Positions 8,657 through 17,129 of a stretch of 64,000 bases of DNA are shown piece after piece; the stretch's first letter is position 1; each line of letters starts with the position of its first letter. The DNA comes from Treponema sp. (GTDB lineage Bacteria > Spirochaetota > Spirochaetia > Treponematales > Treponemataceae). The DNA is taken from assembly GCA_017534445.1 (NCBI GenBank), contig JAFXWC010000041.1, forward strand, positions 1 to 64,000, read 5' to 3'. A program made the translations under genes and the position numbers. The notes below the pieces were generated by a model. It saw nothing but the letters and a program-made list of their open reading frames with translations, was not told where the DNA came from and searched no databases.

Positions 8657-8685
8657 ATTATAAGCCCCAAAATGCATTTTTACAA
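8657..8685 (-). promoter_or_regulatory. Promoter giving a predicted leaderless mRNA (M28 peptidase)
   Basis: On the minus strand TTGTAA (8685-8680), 17-base spacer, TATAAT (8662-8657), then AAAATC and ATG 8650. No SD. Confidence 0.8.
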
Positions 8686-8744
8686 GGAAGATTTTCCATG
8701 TTTTTTGGGATGTAAAAGATGTAAAAGGCGCCATTTGTTGGCAC

Positions 8745-8772
8745 AAAAAAAGCGGCCCCCAAAGGAACCGCT
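8745..8772 (-). terminator. Intrinsic terminator of the RRM gene
   Basis: Minus strand: AGCGGTTCC-TTTG-GGGGCCGCT forms a nine-pair stem (two G-U pairs), followed by seven T (8751-8745). It lies 17 bases beyond the RRM stop codon. Confidence 0.85.
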
Positions 8773-8788
8773 CCTGTTTTTTCAAGAA

Positions 8789-9139
8789 TTAGTAAGAATT
8801 GTCGTTTGCTGGCGGAAATCCACCCTCTCTTGGGCCACGGCGGAAGTCTCCGCGGAAACCGCCACGGTTAAAATTGCGGGGGCCACGGTTCTGGCGTTCT
8901 TCCGCTACGTTTACACGAACACGGCGACCGTCAATCTCCCTGCCGTTAAGCTCGGCAATGGCCTTGTCTGCCGCAGAATCGTCAGCAAGCTCCACAAAAC
9001 CGAAGCCCTTTGACTGCTGCGTGTCGCGATCCTTAATGACTACCGCAGAAACAATTTCTCCATAAGAAGCGAATACGTTTTTCAGCGTGTCCTCTGTTGT
9101 GGCATAGTTCAAGTTGCCAACATAAAGTTTTTTGGACAT
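8789..9139 (-). CDS. RRM-domain RNA-binding protein (RbpA/cold-inducible type)
   Basis: 116 residues: one RNA recognition motif with RNP2 LYVGNL (5-10) and RNP1 KGFGFVEL (~44-51), then an Arg/Gly-rich tail (~83-116). This one-RRM-plus-glycine-tail form matches bacterial Rbp proteins that bind single-stranded RNA and often act as cold-induced RNA chaperones. ATG 9139 is preceded by AGGA and a T-run. A perfect six-pair inverted repeat (TTACCG/CGGTAA) directly abuts the SD, which could allow temperature- or self-binding control. Single gene with its own terminator. Confidence 0.93.
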   Translation of the reverse strand: MSKKLYVGNLNYATTEDTLKNVFASYGEIVSAVVIKDRDTQQSKGFGFVELADDSAADKAIAELNGREIDGRRVRVNVAEERQNRGPRNFNRGGFRGDFRRGPREGGFPPANDNSY

Positions 9140-9147
9140 AAAAAAAA

Positions 9148-9167
9148 TCCTTTACCGAATACGGTAA
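9148..9167 (-). promoter_or_regulatory. SD-abutting hairpin upstream of the RRM gene
   Basis: Minus strand TTACCG-TATT-CGGTAA (9167-9152) runs straight into the AGGA ribosome-binding site (9151-9148). Folding would sit at the edge of the ribosome site. Confidence 0.5.
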
Positions 9168-9454
9168 TTTTAAATTACTGATAAGCCCAGCTGCTATCTT
9201 TGCTCTTCTGAAAAACATACCCAAAAGGTTAAATTAATCTGGAGAATCAAGATAATTCAATATTATTCAATGTTTTGGCAGTTGTCAAGGAAAATACATG
9301 TGTTTTTAAACTTTCTCATGTAATGCACGCTATTTGCCGATAATTCAACGTAGGAAACTGGATTTTTTTACGCGGCTACTATGGTCTCCGGTTTTATAAT
9401 CAGAATAAAGCGTTATTTTTATGCGTAATGCTTTTATTTTGAATTTTATTGTGC

Positions 9455-9460
9455 TATAAT
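9455..9460 (+). promoter_or_regulatory. -10 element of add, near-leaderless
   Basis: TATAAT (9455-9460) is followed by eight bases and ATG 9469; the -35 at the right distance is weak (TTTTAT, 9432-9437). No SD is present between the two. Confidence 0.65.
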
Positions 9461-9468
9461 GGGTTTAT

Positions 9469-10518
9469 ATGGACAAAAGGGATTTTTACAGCTTGCTTAA
9501 GGCAGTTCCAAAGGCAGAAATTCACCTGCACCAGGAAGCTGTTCCTGAAAGGAAGATCATTAATAAACTATACAAAAAATGCAGTGGCCGTGAAATGACC
9601 ACCGGAGAACTCAACAATTTGTTTTCCTACAACGATTTGGAAGGCTTTCTCCAGGCATTTATGTCCGTACAGCGCATGTTTACGGAGGAAAAAGACCTCC
9701 GCTTTATCATAGATGCGCTTGATTCCTATGTCCATGCAAACAACATAGTCTATGCGGAAACCTTCTTCGCACCGACATCCCTTCTTAAAAAAGGCTTTGA
9801 CTTTACATACAGCATAAACATCCTTACCAAGGGCTTTAAGCAAATAAAGGAAAAGCGCGGCTGCACAATAAAGACAATCGTTGACGTAAGCCGTTCTTTT
9901 GGAGTGGAAAACGCCCAGCACAACCTTGACCTTGTCCTTCACGAAAAGAACCCCGAGATTATCGGAATTGGTCTTGGCGGCAGCGAAACTTTCGGTCCCG
10001 CAAAAGACTTTGCTTCTGTATTTGACAACGCAAAAAAGGCAGGGCTTCATACCGTAGTACACGCAGGCGAGACAGAAGACAGCTGGTCCATGAAAGACGC
10101 CATAAACCTTCTGCATGCGGAAAGAATCGGACACGGAACAAGTGCCGCTTACGACGAGGAATTCATCAAGGAACTTGCAAGCAGGCAGCTTCCGCTTGAA
10201 GTGTGCCCAACCAGCAACCTCTTTACAAAGAAATACGTAAAGGAACTCAAGGACCACCCTGTCAAGCAGCTTTTTGACAAGGGCGTGTTCATCACAATAA
10301 ATACGGACGACCCTTCTTTCTTTAAGGTTTCGCTCATAGACGAATACTGGAACATCTACAAGGTGCTTGGCTTTACCCTGGAAAATATCAAGAAAATCAT
10401 CAAGAACGGCTTCAGGGCATCTTTCATAAGCCAGGAAGAAAAAGACAACTACTGCGCGCAAGTTGATGAAGCCTGGGAAAAATGGTTCCAAGACCACCCC
10501 AAGGCAGCCCGCGAATAG
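9469..10518 (+). CDS. add: Adenosine deaminase family protein
   Basis: 349 residues of the metal-dependent TIM-barrel deaminases. Zinc ligands H19 and H21 (EIHLHQEA), the HAGE motif with the third His (~197), the His-Gly segment RIGHGTSA, and NTDDP (~280-285) with the last metal ligand Asp are all present. The family hydrolyses adenosine to inosine. The segment after HLH is QEAV instead of the usual LDGS, so the ribose-contacting Asp is replaced by Glu and specificity may differ (for instance adenine or a modified adenosine). Near-leaderless start. Downstream GH2 is convergent. Confidence 0.85.
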   Translation: MDKRDFYSLLKAVPKAEIHLHQEAVPERKIINKLYKKCSGREMTTGELNNLFSYNDLEGFLQAFMSVQRMFTEEKDLRFIIDALDSYVHANNIVYAETFFAPTSLLKKGFDFTYSINILTKGFKQIKEKRGCTIKTIVDVSRSFGVENAQHNLDLVLHEKNPEIIGIGLGGSETFGPAKDFASVFDNAKKAGLHTVVHAGETEDSWSMKDAINLLHAERIGHGTSAAYDEEFIKELASRQLPLEVCPTSNLFTKKYVKELKDHPVKQLFDKGVFITINTDDPSFFKVSLIDEYWNIYKVLGFTLENIKKIIKNGFRASFISQEEKDNYCAQVDEAWEKWFQDHPKAARE

Positions 10519-10561
10519 AAAGCAGGCTTGCCCCCAAGGCTCAATAACTAAAACTCAACCA

Positions 10562-12841
10562 TTAAAGCTCTGATACGCATTTTCTTGCAATCTTAAATTC
10601 AACACGCGCTTCCCTGCCAAGCCAATCCGTAATCACAAGGGCCGCATCCTTGGCCTCACAAGGGGCAAGTCCTTTATCAGAAAGGCAAGTCCTAACATAA
10701 GTTCCGGCCATTCCTCCCTTAAGAGAAAGAGCGCAAGGACCAATAAGCTCAACAGGCCCCTCCGTCCTAAGCAAAATGGCTTCCTGGCAGTAGGGCCTAA
10801 CGTTTCCGGCCTGGTCGCAGGCAAAGAAATTCACAGAGGCAATATCATAGCTTTCATCTTCAACAAGAAGGGTACGCCTTGCCACAGCCTTAACAAACAC
10901 GTCAGAAGAAGAAGCCTTTGTGCACGAAGAAACCACTTGGCCATCCCTAACAGCCTCAAACTTGCAGTCAACAGACGAAGAGCCCCAGTTCTTGATATAG
11001 CTTCCGTAAAGATCATCAATAAGGATTGGCGGGTGCAAGAGATGCTTAAATGGAGAGTCCTTCTTGGCAAAATATTCTTTTACAAAAGTCCCATTCACGG
11101 AAACACGCACGCTGTCCGCATTCGTAAAAGCCCAGACAGAGCCTATGTTTCCTGCAGGATAGTCACCTATGTCCATGGAGCTTGAAATTTCAAGCACGTT
11201 ACCGACAAGATCCGCATCCCCCTGACTCTTGTAAAGGTAAGCCGCCGTCTTTGGATTCCTGAACATGTCCATAACACCATGGTAGCAAATGTAATCCCCC
11301 GAACCAAAATCCTTGTGGGTGTTGTAGTCAAAGGCACACCAACCACTGGAACCAGAATGCTCATCCGAAGCCGCAACTGCATCAAGAACAACCGCATGCC
11401 TTCTCGCCTGCTCGGTGCGAAGCCTTTCCGTGTCAAAGCTCTTGACAGGATACATGTGCCCGTTGTACTCCGTAACCATAAAGCCCTTCTTGGTGTCCGT
11501 AATCTTTTTCTTGCGCTCAACGCCAAGTCCTTCTCCCGCAAAAGAAAAATCGTTGTAGGTGTAAACATCCTCAAGAAGATGGGATTTTTTTATGCAGCGC
11601 ACCCCTCCTCTAGGACGGCTGGGATCAAGACTCTTGCAAAGGGCATTTGTCTTTTCGTAAAGTTCATCATCATCCTGACTTTCGTTAATCCTTACTCCCC
11701 ACATAAAGACAGAAGGATTGTTGCGGTACTGCAAGACCATGTCCCTTACGTTGCCAAGGGCCTGCTCCCTCCACTCAGGGCTTTTTCCTATATGCTGCCA
11801 TCCAGGAATTTCCGTAAAAACAAGAAGCCCTATCTCGTCACACCGCTCAACAAAGTGACGGCTCTGGGGATAGTGGCTAGTGCGAACCTCGTTAAGGGCA
11901 AGCTCGTATTTTAAAATATCAGCGTCTTCCCTCTGCATATTCTTTGGCATTGCATAGCCAACATAGGGCCAGCTCTGGTGCCTGTTCAAACCGCGGATTT
12001 TTAACTTTATCCCATTTAGATAAAAACCGCTTGCGTCAAAGCGTATTTCCCTAAAGCCAAAACGCACTGTCTTTGAGTCAACCTCATTGCCTTCAGAATC
12101 CAAAAGAGACGTGCGAAGGCAATAAAGCGCAGGGCTTTCCAAATTCCACTGCCTAACTCCCGCTGCAGATGCAGAAGTCAGAGTCGTCTTTCCCCTAAGA
12201 CCGCAAGTAACAGATGCAAGGATTTTTTCTTCCCCGCATTCATCGCTCCACTCAAAAAGCTCCTGCTGAATCAAATAAGAAGAACCGCTTTCCTTGTTCA
12301 GCGTAACGCGCGAAGTAAATTCATTCTTTTTTGTAGTAACAAAAACATCTTCAATAAAAACAGGATTCCTTACCTCAAGATAAACATCCCGGTATATTCC
12401 GCCATAAGTCATGTAGTCAATCACAAAACCAAAGGGCGGCTGGTCAAGGCACTCGCGGCTGTCTACCCTTATGCAAAGAACATTCTCCCCTCCCGCAGGA
12501 GAAAGAGCGTCTGTAATATCCACGGAAAAAGAAGTGTAACCACAGCAATGGGAAGCAAGAAGCTTGCCGTTAAGAAAGACATCACTCTTGTGGGCTGCGG
12601 CTCCCACAGTAAGAATTATTTTTTTACCGGCCCAAGTTTCCTGGCTTGCAAAAGTTTTCCTGTAGGCGCTAACCTTCTCGTAAACCTTGGAAGAAAAAGA
12701 ATTAAAGGGAGTAACCGCCACCGTATGAGGAAGGCAAACCTCTTCCATTTCCCCTTCATAATTTTTTTCCGTCATTGCCATGCTGAATTCCGAAGAAAAA
12801 AGCCAGCCCCTGTTCATAAAAATTTTGCACGTGTCTTCCAT
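10562..12841 (-). CDS. Glycoside hydrolase family 2 enzyme (beta-galactosidase/glucuronidase-like)
   Basis: 759 residues with GH2 order: sugar-binding jelly roll (~40-175), immunoglobulin-like domain (~180-275), TIM barrel (~280-540) and C-terminal beta domains. In the barrel RGLNRHQSWPY is the GH2 signature region, the acid/base Glu is in WGVRINESQDD (~386) and the nucleophile Glu in VTEYNGHMYP (~457). No signal peptide, so it probably acts in the cytoplasm on imported oligosaccharides. The exact sugar cannot be told. Start ATG 12841: TAGAAT ends six bases before it, predicting a leaderless transcript. Confidence 0.9.
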   Translation of the reverse strand: MEDTCKIFMNRGWLFSSEFSMAMTEKNYEGEMEEVCLPHTVAVTPFNSFSSKVYEKVSAYRKTFASQETWAGKKIILTVGAAAHKSDVFLNGKLLASHCCGYTSFSVDITDALSPAGGENVLCIRVDSRECLDQPPFGFVIDYMTYGGIYRDVYLEVRNPVFIEDVFVTTKKNEFTSRVTLNKESGSSYLIQQELFEWSDECGEEKILASVTCGLRGKTTLTSASAAGVRQWNLESPALYCLRTSLLDSEGNEVDSKTVRFGFREIRFDASGFYLNGIKLKIRGLNRHQSWPYVGYAMPKNMQREDADILKYELALNEVRTSHYPQSRHFVERCDEIGLLVFTEIPGWQHIGKSPEWREQALGNVRDMVLQYRNNPSVFMWGVRINESQDDDELYEKTNALCKSLDPSRPRGGVRCIKKSHLLEDVYTYNDFSFAGEGLGVERKKKITDTKKGFMVTEYNGHMYPVKSFDTERLRTEQARRHAVVLDAVAASDEHSGSSGWCAFDYNTHKDFGSGDYICYHGVMDMFRNPKTAAYLYKSQGDADLVGNVLEISSSMDIGDYPAGNIGSVWAFTNADSVRVSVNGTFVKEYFAKKDSPFKHLLHPPILIDDLYGSYIKNWGSSSVDCKFEAVRDGQVVSSCTKASSSDVFVKAVARRTLLVEDESYDIASVNFFACDQAGNVRPYCQEAILLRTEGPVELIGPCALSLKGGMAGTYVRTCLSDKGLAPCEAKDAALVITDWLGREARVEFKIARKCVSEL

Positions 12842-12847
12842 TCGTCC

Positions 12848-12876
12848 ATTCTACGAAAAAAACATTTATTAAACAA
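12848..12876 (-). promoter_or_regulatory. Promoter giving a predicted leaderless mRNA (GH2 gene)
   Basis: Minus strand TTGTTT (12876-12871), 17-base spacer, TAGAAT (12853-12848), GGACGA, ATG 12841. Confidence 0.7.
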
Positions 12877-12898
12877 GAAGTAGAGCTGATTTAAATTC

Positions 12899-14212
12899 TT
12901 AGCTCAAGATGCAATTGCGCTCAAAAAGGTATTCTGATGCAAACTGTATTTTTGTTGCGTTGAATCCGTCTTCCAAGGGAAAAAGAAAATAGGTGCATGT
13001 CGCCGTACTAAGGGTAACGCACTGCCCCTGACCCCTGTAGTCGTATTCGGTGTGAACAGACGGTGTGGCCCGGCTTGCAAAGAAAAGGGTCTTTGGTTTT
13101 TCATGCAGGTATTCAGTAAAGGTAAGGTAAAACCCTTCCTCCTTGTGAACAAGGAAGCCTTTTCCAAGCGCAATAAAATTCTGTGCATTGGGAAGAGCTT
13201 CCACCCGAACCCTCTGGGCAAAAGAATATCTTCCTTCTTGAATCTGGGCCTTAACGCATTCCCTTTCCCACTCATAGTATTCAGGAATGGTCATAGTCTT
13301 TGGAGCCTTCTCGCAAGGCAAGGAATCCTTTTTGCATGAAGAAAGCATTCCGTATTCATCCATAGTAAAAAGGGCACCGCATTTTTTGCAGAAGAGTTTT
13401 TCTCCCTTTGAGTCCATACAGAATTCTTCACCGCATTCCCTGCACTGGTAAAGCGGCATGTGAAGTCCCTTTGCACGGTCTTTGTAGCTTATAGCAATTT
13501 TCCTTTGGCGCTGATAGGCATAATCATCATAGGTAAGCTCCTTTTGAATTACATCAAGAACCTGTGCGCTCGTCATCTTCCTCATCTGTTCTGGCAACAG
13601 AAGGCACTTTAGCTTTGCGGAAAGCCGGGCCTGCTTTCTTGGAGTAAGATTCCATATCGGTGACTGAATGTGGTTTCCATTCATTACAAGAGTCACAAGC
13701 GGCACATTCAAAAGCTTTGCAAGCTTGGCAACAGAAACCGTAAGCTTTGAATTTGTTCCCACATTTGAATAGCGGGCCTCTGGATAGATTACGATTATGT
13801 CACCGCGCGAAACAACCTTTTGTATGTTACGGACAAGGGCAAAGTCGCTTATGAATTTTCTTGTCCCAAGACAGCCTGCCTGGCGGTAAATCCACTCGCC
13901 GTAACATTCAAACCCTTCAAGCTCGGAAATGTAATTTGCCCTGTGGGGAAAAAGCGCAAGGGGCGTTACAAAAAAATCCATGAATGAATGATGGGAACCC
14001 AACACAAGAAATGGAGGCTTAATTCCGTCCATACCTTCCTTTGTAATTTTCAGCCGGTATTTTCTTGTCTGGAAAAAGCAGGCAAGCCAGATGAGCGGCA
14101 AAAGAAAAATGTTCTGTCTTGGCGGAATCCTTAGGCTGTCAAAAGGAGTCGCATCTATCTTTTTTCTTTTTCTACTGCTAAGAGTGCTTTGGTAGTTTCT
14201 ATTCATGCCCAT
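12899..14212 (-). CDS. PlsC-type acyltransferase with embedded zinc ribbon
   Basis: 437 residues. The N-terminal ~230 residues are a 1-acylglycerol-phosphate-type acyltransferase: HX4D is H74-D79 (HHSFMD) and YPEARYS (143-149) replaces the usual PEGTRS. A zinc ribbon follows, C257-x2-C260 and C275-x2-C278, then ~150 residues of unknown type. Family members move acyl chains to lysophospholipids or other acceptors at the inner membrane. It overlaps the end of the NCS1 permease gene by 14 bases (ATG inside its last codons), so the two are translationally coupled. Acceptor unknown; the zinc-ribbon fusion is unusual. Confidence 0.82.
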   Translation of the reverse strand: MGMNRNYQSTLSSRKRKKIDATPFDSLRIPPRQNIFLLPLIWLACFFQTRKYRLKITKEGMDGIKPPFLVLGSHHSFMDFFVTPLALFPHRANYISELEGFECYGEWIYRQAGCLGTRKFISDFALVRNIQKVVSRGDIIVIYPEARYSNVGTNSKLTVSVAKLAKLLNVPLVTLVMNGNHIQSPIWNLTPRKQARLSAKLKCLLLPEQMRKMTSAQVLDVIQKELTYDDYAYQRQRKIAISYKDRAKGLHMPLYQCRECGEEFCMDSKGEKLFCKKCGALFTMDEYGMLSSCKKDSLPCEKAPKTMTIPEYYEWERECVKAQIQEGRYSFAQRVRVEALPNAQNFIALGKGFLVHKEEGFYLTFTEYLHEKPKTLFFASRATPSVHTEYDYRGQGQCVTLSTATCTYFLFPLEDGFNATKIQFASEYLFERNCILS

Positions 14213-15632
14213 TCCCCATCATGTATTTCTTTACGGCAGGAACAAAAGAAATGCCTGTATAAAAAATCATCGTTGCAAGGAAAGATGCGCCGGTGGGAGT
14301 AAGGTAAAAAAGAAATGGTATGTGTACGCTGCATGTTACAGGATTGTAGATTGCAAGCGAAACCGCAACCCCAAGAATAATGGCCGCCATTCCAACAAGG
14401 TTCACGCCCTTTGTAAAATGGTAGACCTTCTCGTGTCCCTTCATTCCGTATGCGCCGCGCAAGTCTATCTTCTGCTTGCGGACAAAAAAGAAGTCTGCAA
14501 ACAAGACAGCCGCAAGGGGTGCATAAATACAAGCACTTACCGTAAGGAAAGCGCCAAAGTAGTCAACAACCTTTCCCCAGATGCAAAGGAGTATTCCGTA
14601 GGCCGCAAGAACAATGATATGGGTGTTGTAGCTAACCTTTCTGAATGCAGAGCGCAGCATAACACCGTAAATGTAAGCGCCCACAGCCTGAGTCCCAATG
14701 TTGGCAAAGGCAACAAGAAGAAGTGAGCAAAGGGCAAGGACAGGAGAAGCAAGGGTTGCAAGCATAAGGGTGGGATCGTCTATCATCTTGCCGCACGTGT
14801 ACTGCATGGCAATAGCCATAACCGCTCCAACCACCACAAAGAAGGAACCGGAAAGTCCCTGTCCAAGAACGCCGGCCCAGTAGCCGCCACGCTCAGTCTT
14901 TGCAACGCGGGGAATTTCTGCCATTCCTCCAACAAGGGTTATTACGAATGCAAAATTGGCTTCCACGGACATTATGTATGGAATCACATTGTTCTTTAAA
15001 GGAGTCTCCGGCTTGTAGCTCATGATGTAGTCAAAGGGAACAGAAGAAAAACCAACTACTACGACCACGGCTCCAACAAGCAAAAGAAGGGGAACAAGAA
15101 TGCGTGTTGTCCAAGTTATTGCGGAAAGCCCCTTGTAAGCAACAAAAGTTCCAAGCGCAACACAAAAAATTCCAAGAAGCACGTGTGACACAGGAGGCAG
15201 GTCTACTCCTGCAAGATGCGAAAGATTTGCCATGCTGGAAGCAAACAAATCCGCACACACCGCATACCATGGATAGTTAATCACAATGATTGCAACCGTC
15301 ATCACAAGAACGCCAACCGGCCCAAGCGCAGAACGCAGCCATACCCATATATCAATTCCAAAGCGTACGGAAAGAATAACAGGCAGCTGGTAAATCACAA
15401 GCATAAGGATTGCACCCAAAAAGGCACCAATCAAAAGCTGCTTAAAGCCCACAAGAGTCGCAAGATAAGAGCCCTGGGTGTAACTCCAGGTTGCAATGCA
15501 GTAGCCAGAAAGAACAAGAAAGGCATCCATAAAACCGTAGAGCCTTTCCTTTTTCTTAACAGGAAGAACCCCGAACATGGCTTCCCTTTCAACAGCAGTA
15601 TTTTCCCTTGAATTATTTTTAACATTTTTCAC
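14199..15632 (-). CDS. NCS1-family cytosine/purine-type permease
   Basis: 477 residues, about twelve membrane helices, in the nucleobase-cation-symport-1 family (CodB-like: FLVLSGYCIATWSYTQGSYL in helix 1, MSVEANFAFVITLVGGMAE mid-protein). It would import a pyrimidine, purine or hydantoin-like compound with a cation. I choose GTG 15632 as start: GGGAGGAG lies seven bases upstream and GTGA overlaps the stop of the 52-residue gene by four bases. The companion small protein and the acyltransferase suggest an operon of three genes. Substrate not determined; adenosine deaminase and apt elsewhere in the window fit nucleobase salvage only loosely. Confidence 0.85.
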   Translation of the reverse strand: MKNVKNNSRENTAVEREAMFGVLPVKKKERLYGFMDAFLVLSGYCIATWSYTQGSYLATLVGFKQLLIGAFLGAILMLVIYQLPVILSVRFGIDIWVWLRSALGPVGVLVMTVAIIVINYPWYAVCADLFASSMANLSHLAGVDLPPVSHVLLGIFCVALGTFVAYKGLSAITWTTRILVPLLLLVGAVVVVVGFSSVPFDYIMSYKPETPLKNNVIPYIMSVEANFAFVITLVGGMAEIPRVAKTERGGYWAGVLGQGLSGSFFVVVGAVMAIAMQYTCGKMIDDPTLMLATLASPVLALCSLLLVAFANIGTQAVGAYIYGVMLRSAFRKVSYNTHIIVLAAYGILLCIWGKVVDYFGAFLTVSACIYAPLAAVLFADFFFVRKQKIDLRGAYGMKGHEKVYHFTKGVNLVGMAAIILGVAVSLAIYNPVTCSVHIPFLFYLTPTGASFLATMIFYTGISFVPAVKKYMMGNGHE

Positions 15633-15787
15633 AGGAACACTCCTCCCGCAACAAGAGCTGCCGCGCAAACAAGAGCAACAAGGGCGGCCACAAGATAGTC
15701 CCCTTTTGAAAACCTCTTCGGGAAAGAATAACTGTCATCTTCCATAAGGGCAATGCGCCCTTCAAGTTCTTTTTCAAATTCATCCAT
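15629..15787 (-). CDS. Small single-span membrane protein, 52 residues
   Basis: Acidic N-terminus (DEFEKELEGRIALMEDD), a short basic stretch, then one hydrophobic segment (LVAALVALVCAAALVAGGVFL) to the C-terminus. Start ATG 15787 is supported by TTGATG-N17-TATTAT ending seven bases before it; a longer frame from 15853 runs through that promoter. The stop TGA overlaps the permease GTG start. Its size, topology and coupling suggest a small subunit or regulator of the permease. Not recognised by name. Confidence 0.65.
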   Translation of the reverse strand: MDEFEKELEGRIALMEDDSYSFPKRFSKGDYLVAALVALVCAAALVAGGVFL

Positions 15788-15794
15788 AATAAAA

Positions 15795-15823
15795 ATAATA
15801 CTGAATTTCAAAATCATCATCAA
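15795..15823 (-). promoter_or_regulatory. Promoter of the small-protein/permease/acyltransferase operon
   Basis: Minus strand TTGATG (15823-15818), 17-base spacer, TATTAT (15800-15795), seven bases, ATG 15787; no SD. Confidence 0.65.
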
Positions 15824-15917
15824 GTTTAATAATTTTTTTCTATACCGTTTCATAATGATTTTGTATTGGGCAAAGTTTTTTCATTCTGCTATATTAGCGG
15901 CAATGGTGGTGTAAGGA

Positions 15918-17129
15918 ATGAATGAAAAAGCTCTGTCAACATTCGCTCTGTCTCTTAAAAACATAATCAGAAGGCCGTTCAGAAGTCTTGGCCTTGTCTG
16001 TGCCGTCTCAATAGTTTCCTTCATAATTTTCTCTGGCGGAATTTTTCTCTTTAGCCTAAGGAACGGACTTGTCAGCATGAAGTCAAGGCTTGGTGCAGAC
16101 CTGATGATTGTTCCGCTTGGCTACGACAAAGGGCTTGAAGGAATTTTGCTAAGGGGAGAACCTTCATATTTTTACCTTGACAAAGAAATTGAAACTCAAA
16201 TCAAAGGCATTCCGGGAGTAGAAAAAGTTTCCGCCCAGTTTTTCCTTGTGTCGCTTAACCAGGACTGCTGCGCCATACCGGTTCAGTTCATAGGCTTTAA
16301 CCCAGACACAGACTTTTCCGTCCAGCCATGGATTTCCGAATCTTACATTGGACAAATAAAAGATGGAGAGCTTGTGGTGGGAAACGACATTACAATCGGA
16401 GAAGACAAAAAGCTCAAGGTCTTTAACCGCTACTACACCATTGCGGCAAAACTTGAAAAAACAGGAAGCGGCTTGGACCAGGCTGTTTATGCAAACATGA
16501 CCACCCTTGCACGAATATTCGATTCCGCTAAGGCAAGTGGCCTAACTTTCACAAAAGACATCAATCCCAAAAACTCGGTCTCTTCAATACTCGTAAAAAT
16601 AAAGGAAGGCTATACACAGGAAGAAGTGACCCACAACATACGCGCAAAACTGAACGGATTGCAGGTTATAAAAACAAAGGGCATGATAAGCGGAATAGCA
16701 AAAACACTTGGAACCTTCAAGAATTTTCTCTTTACATTTACGGCAGCTTTTTTTGTGGCAGTCATGATTCTTCTTGCGACAATCTTTTCCATAACCGCAA
16801 ACGAACGCAAGAAAGAATTTGCAATACTGCGCTCACTTGGTGCATCTGGAAAAAAGCTCTCTTCAATAGTTCTAACGGAAGCTTTTTTAATCAGCGCAGC
16901 AGCATCAGCCATAGGAACAATTCTTTCCGTAATAATCACCTTGCCCTATGCAGCAAGCATCGGAAGGGAGCTGCACTTGCCAAGCCTTAGGCCAAACATT
17001 TTCTTTACCCTGCTGATTGCAGCCATAAGCTTTGCCCTTTCACTTCTTACAGGCCCCCTAGCCTCTCTGCACACGGCAATACGAATAAGCAAAAGGGAAA
17101 CATACCTTACCTTTAGGGAGGGCGAATAA
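15918..17129 (+). CDS. FtsX/MacB-type ABC transporter permease
   Basis: 403 residues: one N-terminal helix (~25-50), a ~220-residue extracytoplasmic MacB-like domain, then three helices (~270-390) with the typical ERKKEFAILRSLGASGKKL loop. Such permeases act as mechanotransmission or lipoprotein/peptide transport subunits rather than importers. SD AAGGA precedes ATG 15918. Its stop overlaps the start of the ATPase gene at 17129, so the two form one transporter. It heads a six-gene same-strand run ending in a sulfhydrylase. Confidence 0.85.
   Translation: MNEKALSTFALSLKNIIRRPFRSLGLVCAVSIVSFIIFSGGIFLFSLRNGLVSMKSRLGADLMIVPLGYDKGLEGILLRGEPSYFYLDKEIETQIKGIPGVEKVSAQFFLVSLNQDCCAIPVQFIGFNPDTDFSVQPWISESYIGQIKDGELVVGNDITIGEDKKLKVFNRYYTIAAKLEKTGSGLDQAVYANMTTLARIFDSAKASGLTFTKDINPKNSVSSILVKIKEGYTQEEVTHNIRAKLNGLQVIKTKGMISGIAKTLGTFKNFLFTFTAAFFVAVMILLATIFSITANERKKEFAILRSLGASGKKLSSIVLTEAFLISAAASAIGTILSVIITLPYAASIGRELHLPSLRPNIFFTLLIAAISFALSLLTGPLASLHTAIRISKRETYLTFREGE

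Larger units (their letters stand above)
9140..9468. other. Divergent intergenic region, RRM gene / add
   Basis: 329 bases. It holds the RRM 5' leader with its hairpin on the minus strand, and the add -10 element on the plus strand. The middle is AT-rich; I see no gene or strong repeat. Confidence 0.5.

Noticed and set aside
9568-10497. Long open frame opposite adenosine deaminase
   Set aside because: It lies entirely antisense to a well-supported enzyme and shows no domain; its openness comes from codon bias on the other strand.
15854-15917. Possible SAM or other sulfur riboswitch before the sulfur operon
   Set aside because: The 5' region is under 70 bases, mostly promoter, with no kink-turn or matching stems.
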